In this document: positions 62,202 to 64,000 of the stretch, one piece after another
Position numbering within the stretch: position 1 is the stretch's first letter
Layout of the letters: each line of letters begins with the position of its first letter
Assembly (NCBI RefSeq): GCF_003202405.1
Contig: NZ_QJHL01000001.1
Coordinates: 2,170,001-2,234,000 of the forward strand
Direction of reading: 5' to 3'
Length of the DNA stretch: 64,000 nt
Source of the DNA: Flavobacterium hydrophilum
Lineage (GTDB): Bacteria; Bacteroidota; Bacteroidia; Flavobacteriales; Flavobacteriaceae
The notes under the pieces: model-generated
Database searches by the model: none
Told to the model about the DNA's origin: nothing
What the model saw: only the letters and a program-made list of their open reading frames with translations
Translations under genes and position numbers: made by a program

Positions 62202-63125
62202 ATGAAAGAAATAAAACTATTTTGCCCGGCTACAATTGCAAACCTCTCATGCGGATTCGATGTGCTTGGACTTTGCTTAGACAATGCGGGTGACGAAATG
62301 ATCGTTCGAAAATCAGATCAGAAAGGTGTTCGGATTACTAAAATTGTGGGCGCCGATTTGCCTCTTGAAACCGAGAAAAACGTTTCGGGTGTGGCGGCTT
62401 TGGCGATGTTAGCGACTTTGGATGAACTGGATTTCGGATTTGAAATTGAAATTTATAAAAATATCAAAGCCGGAAGCGGAATCGGAAGCAGTGCTGCCAG
62501 TTCTGCAGGAGCGGTTTTCGGAATCAATGAATTATTAGGAAGACCATATTCCAGAAAAGATTTGGTTCAGTTTGCGATGCAGGGTGAAAAATTAGCCAGC
62601 GGAAACGCACATGCAGATAACGTTGCTCCTGCCCTTTTAGGCGGATTTACGTTGGTAAGAAGTTATGCACCTCTTGACATCATAAGAATTGATAGTCCGG
62701 AAGAATTATACGCAACAGTGGTTCATCCGCAAATCGAATTGAAAACGTCTGACGCTCGTTCGGTTTTAAAACAAAACGTTTCCTTAAAAAGTGCCATCAT
62801 GCAATGGGGAAATGTGGGCGGACTTGTAGCAGGTCTTTACACCAAAGATTACGAATTGATTGGAAGATCGCTTCATGACGAAATCGTAGAACCTTTAAGA
62901 AGTGTTTTAATCCCGGGATTTGACCAAATCAAACAAACGGCTTACGAAAACGGCGCTTTAGGTTCCGGAATTTCAGGTTCAGGCCCATCTATTTTCGCTT
63001 TAAGCCGAGGAAAAGAAACCGCAGACCAAATCGCAAAAGCCATGAGTGAGGTTTACGAGAAGATGAATTTACCATATGAAATTCACGTTTCGAAGATTAA
63101 TCCGGATGGTGTACGCGTTTTGTAA
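62202..63125 (+). CDS. thrB: Homoserine kinase
   Basis: A 307-residue GHMP kinase: FCPATIANLSCGFDVLGLCL at the start, the phosphate-binding loop KAGSGIGSSAASSAGAVFG, GGFTLVRSY, SLHDEIVEPLR and GSGISGSGPSIFALSRG near the end. It phosphorylates homoserine with ATP. The gene follows thrA after a 94-bp spacer with a long hairpin and precedes thrC after 342 bp of repeat-rich DNA; the order thrA-thrB-thrC is the normal one. Confidence 0.96.
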   Translation: MKEIKLFCPATIANLSCGFDVLGLCLDNAGDEMIVRKSDQKGVRITKIVGADLPLETEKNVSGVAALAMLATLDELDFGFEIEIYKNIKAGSGIGSSAASSAGAVFGINELLGRPYSRKDLVQFAMQGEKLASGNAHADNVAPALLGGFTLVRSYAPLDIIRIDSPEELYATVVHPQIELKTSDARSVLKQNVSLKSAIMQWGNVGGLVAGLYTKDYELIGRSLHDEIVEPLRSVLIPGFDQIKQTAYENGALGSGISGSGPSIFALSRGKETADQIAKAMSEVYEKMNLPYEIHVSKINPDGVRVL

Positions 63126-63195
63126 AATGTGAGATGTGAATTGTAAAAAGTATTAAGTACGAAGAATTAAAGTATTAAGATTTATACGAAACGTT

Positions 63196-63229
63196 TGTCA
63201 GGCTGAGCGGAGTCGAAGCCCACGCAAAG
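63196..63229. repeat. TGTCAGGCTGAGCGGAGTCGAAG element
   Basis: This 34-bp segment begins TGTCAGGCTGAGCGGAGTC, related to the right arm of the inverted repeat at 46599-46650. It stands next to the longer TGTCATTTCGA element. Confidence 0.5.
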
Positions 63230-63245
63230 TGAGACACATTTAATT

Positions 63246-63374
63246 TGTCATTTCGACTAAAAGGAGACCCGAGCGATAGCGAACAGGCGAAGCAAATCAC
63301 ACCATTATATCGACAAAGATTGGCGAATTTCTATACGGAGCTCCGAGTGTGATTTCTCGTCCCTCGAAATGACA
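63246..63374. repeat. TGTCATTTCGA inverted-repeat element in the thrB-thrC gap
   Basis: TGTCATTTCGA (63246-63256) and TCGAAATGACA (63364-63374) are perfect 11-bp inverted ends of a 129-bp segment; further in, AATCACAC (63295-63302) and GTGTGATT (63347-63354) are a second nested inverted pair. Elements of this type are widespread between genes in Bacteroidota (from memory). Together with the neighbouring repeats it fills the 342 bp between thrB and thrC, which otherwise contain nothing I can name. Confidence 0.65.
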
Positions 63375-63422
63375 AAAATGAACATAATTATTGGTATTTA
63401 GAATTTTAGTATTGGAATTTAC

Positions 63423-63465
63423 TTTCTAAAAATCTAAAAATCTAAAGTCTAAAAATCTAAAATAA
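63423..63465. repeat. TCTAAAAA array just before thrC
   Basis: TCTAAAAA, TCTAAAAA, TCTAAAG, TCTAAAAA, TCTAAAA: five units of 7-8 bp ending about 3 bp before the thrC start codon. The same TCTAA-type units precede the thioesterase gene at 54682. Confidence 0.6.
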
Positions 63466-63467
63466 AA

Positions 63468-64000
63468 ATGAAATACTACAGTTTAAACCATAATGCCCCA
63501 AAAGTTTCTTTTCAGGAAGCGGTGATACAAGGATTAGCGAGTGACAAAGGATTATATTTCCCGGAAAATATTACCGCTTTAGATCCGTCTTTTTTTGATA
63601 AAATCGAAAGTTTAAGCCACGAAGAAATTGCTTTTGAAGCGATTAAACAATTTGTGGGCGACGAAATACCTGCAGAAAAACTAAAAGAAATCATTGCAGA
63701 CACTTTAGTTTTTGATTTTCCGGTAGTGAAAGTCGAAAACGGAATCTATTCGTTAGAATTATTCCACGGTCCGACAATGGCGTTTAAAGACGTAGGAGCG
63801 CGATTTATGTCACGTTGTCTGGGCTATTTCAACAAAGATAAAAAAGATGCTAAAAACACCGTTTTAGTGGCAACTTCCGGAGATACCGGAGGTGCTGTTG
63901 CCAGCGGATTTTTAGGCGTTGACGGCGTTGATGTTGTCATTTTATATCCGTCAGGAAAAGTGAGCGATATTCAGGAAAAGCAATTGACTACTTTAGGGCA
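63468..64000 (+). CDS. thrC: Threonine synthase, N-terminal part (3' end outside window)
   Basis: The frame is open to the window end; 177 residues are visible. It starts MKYYSLNHNAPKVSFQEAV, has DKGLYFPENI, and HGPTMAFKDVGARFM with the PLP lysine at Lys107, then VATSGDTGGAVASGF and VVILYPSGKVSDIQ, the long-form (type II-like) threonine synthase pattern. It converts O-phosphohomoserine to threonine, the last step of the operon. The start codon lies right behind a TCTAAAAA array. Confidence 0.96.
   Translation, partial: MKYYSLNHNAPKVSFQEAVIQGLASDKGLYFPENITALDPSFFDKIESLSHEEIAFEAIKQFVGDEIPAEKLKEIIADTLVFDFPVVKVENGIYSLELFHGPTMAFKDVGARFMSRCLGYFNKDKKDAKNTVLVATSGDTGGAVASGFLGVDGVDVVILYPSGKVSDIQEKQLTTLG

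Overview
The window looks like chromosomal DNA of a Bacteroidota bacterium, most probably Flavobacterium or a close relative. The support is: A+T-rich DNA, many MKK-type signal peptides and Cys lipoboxes, a SusC/SusD pair, a type IX secretion sorting tail on a pectate lyase, TAnnTTTG-type promoter boxes, and intergenic hairpin elements of the kind scattered through Flavobacterium genomes. I see no rRNA, tRNA, CRISPR array, prophage or insertion sequence.

Layout. 1-1.7 kb: the end of a flavin/NAD reductase gene plus apbE. 1.8-5.5 kb: an unknown protein, a LacI-type regulator, a polysaccharide deacetylase, a TlpA thioredoxin and a short Coq4-like protein. 5.6-9.3 kb: a very A+T-rich accessory patch with secreted proteins of unknown function, a zincin-like lipoprotein and what looks like a relic of a second copy. 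9.4-10.7 kb: an M28 peptidase. 11-26.4 kb: a polysaccharide utilization locus on the minus strand (membrane sensor-regulator, SusC, SusD, LamG lipoprotein, GH144-like enzyme, GH3, then after a terminator a glycerophosphodiester phosphodiesterase and a GH43). 26.5-34.3 kb: DUF3995 protein, ackA, pta, corA, a small lipoprotein and dnaK. 34.6-39.7 kb: a TlpA-like protein, a broken Na+/H+ antiporter, a CMD/DGPF/ECF42-type sigma factor cluster, an RDD protein and a thioesterase. 39.8-42.8 kb: a multidomain secreted pectate lyase. 43-46.6 kb: hydrolase, DUF1398, sulfurtransferase, ModF-like ABC protein. 46.7-55.4 kb: pcm, Gfo/Idh/MocA, 3-hydroxyacyl-CoA dehydrogenase, YggS, a frameshifted four-helix-bundle (S23) gene, a DnaQ/GIY-YIG protein, a potassium channel, miaA and an acyl-ACP thioesterase. 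55.5-59.1 kb: PiT phosphate transporter, DUF47 partner, hutH. 59.4-64 kb: a threonine operon (thrA, thrB, start of thrC) preceded by a 33-codon, threonine-rich leader peptide that is not in conventional gene lists.

How parts work together. The sugar locus reads as a complete uptake-and-hydrolysis system. The GH144-like plus GH3 pair suggests a beta-1,2-glucan, and the adjoining glycerophosphodiesterase raises the possibility that phosphoglycerol-decorated periplasmic glucans of other bacteria are the food. The thr leader suggests translation-coupled control of threonine synthesis. Intergenic DNA is unusually rich in structure: a family of about 80-145 bp elements with conserved ends and variable cores, GACGCAC hairpins, GTCATTTCGA inverted repeats, and arrays with a 6-8 bp period just before or after genes.

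All calls come from reading the sequence by eye; no database search was run.
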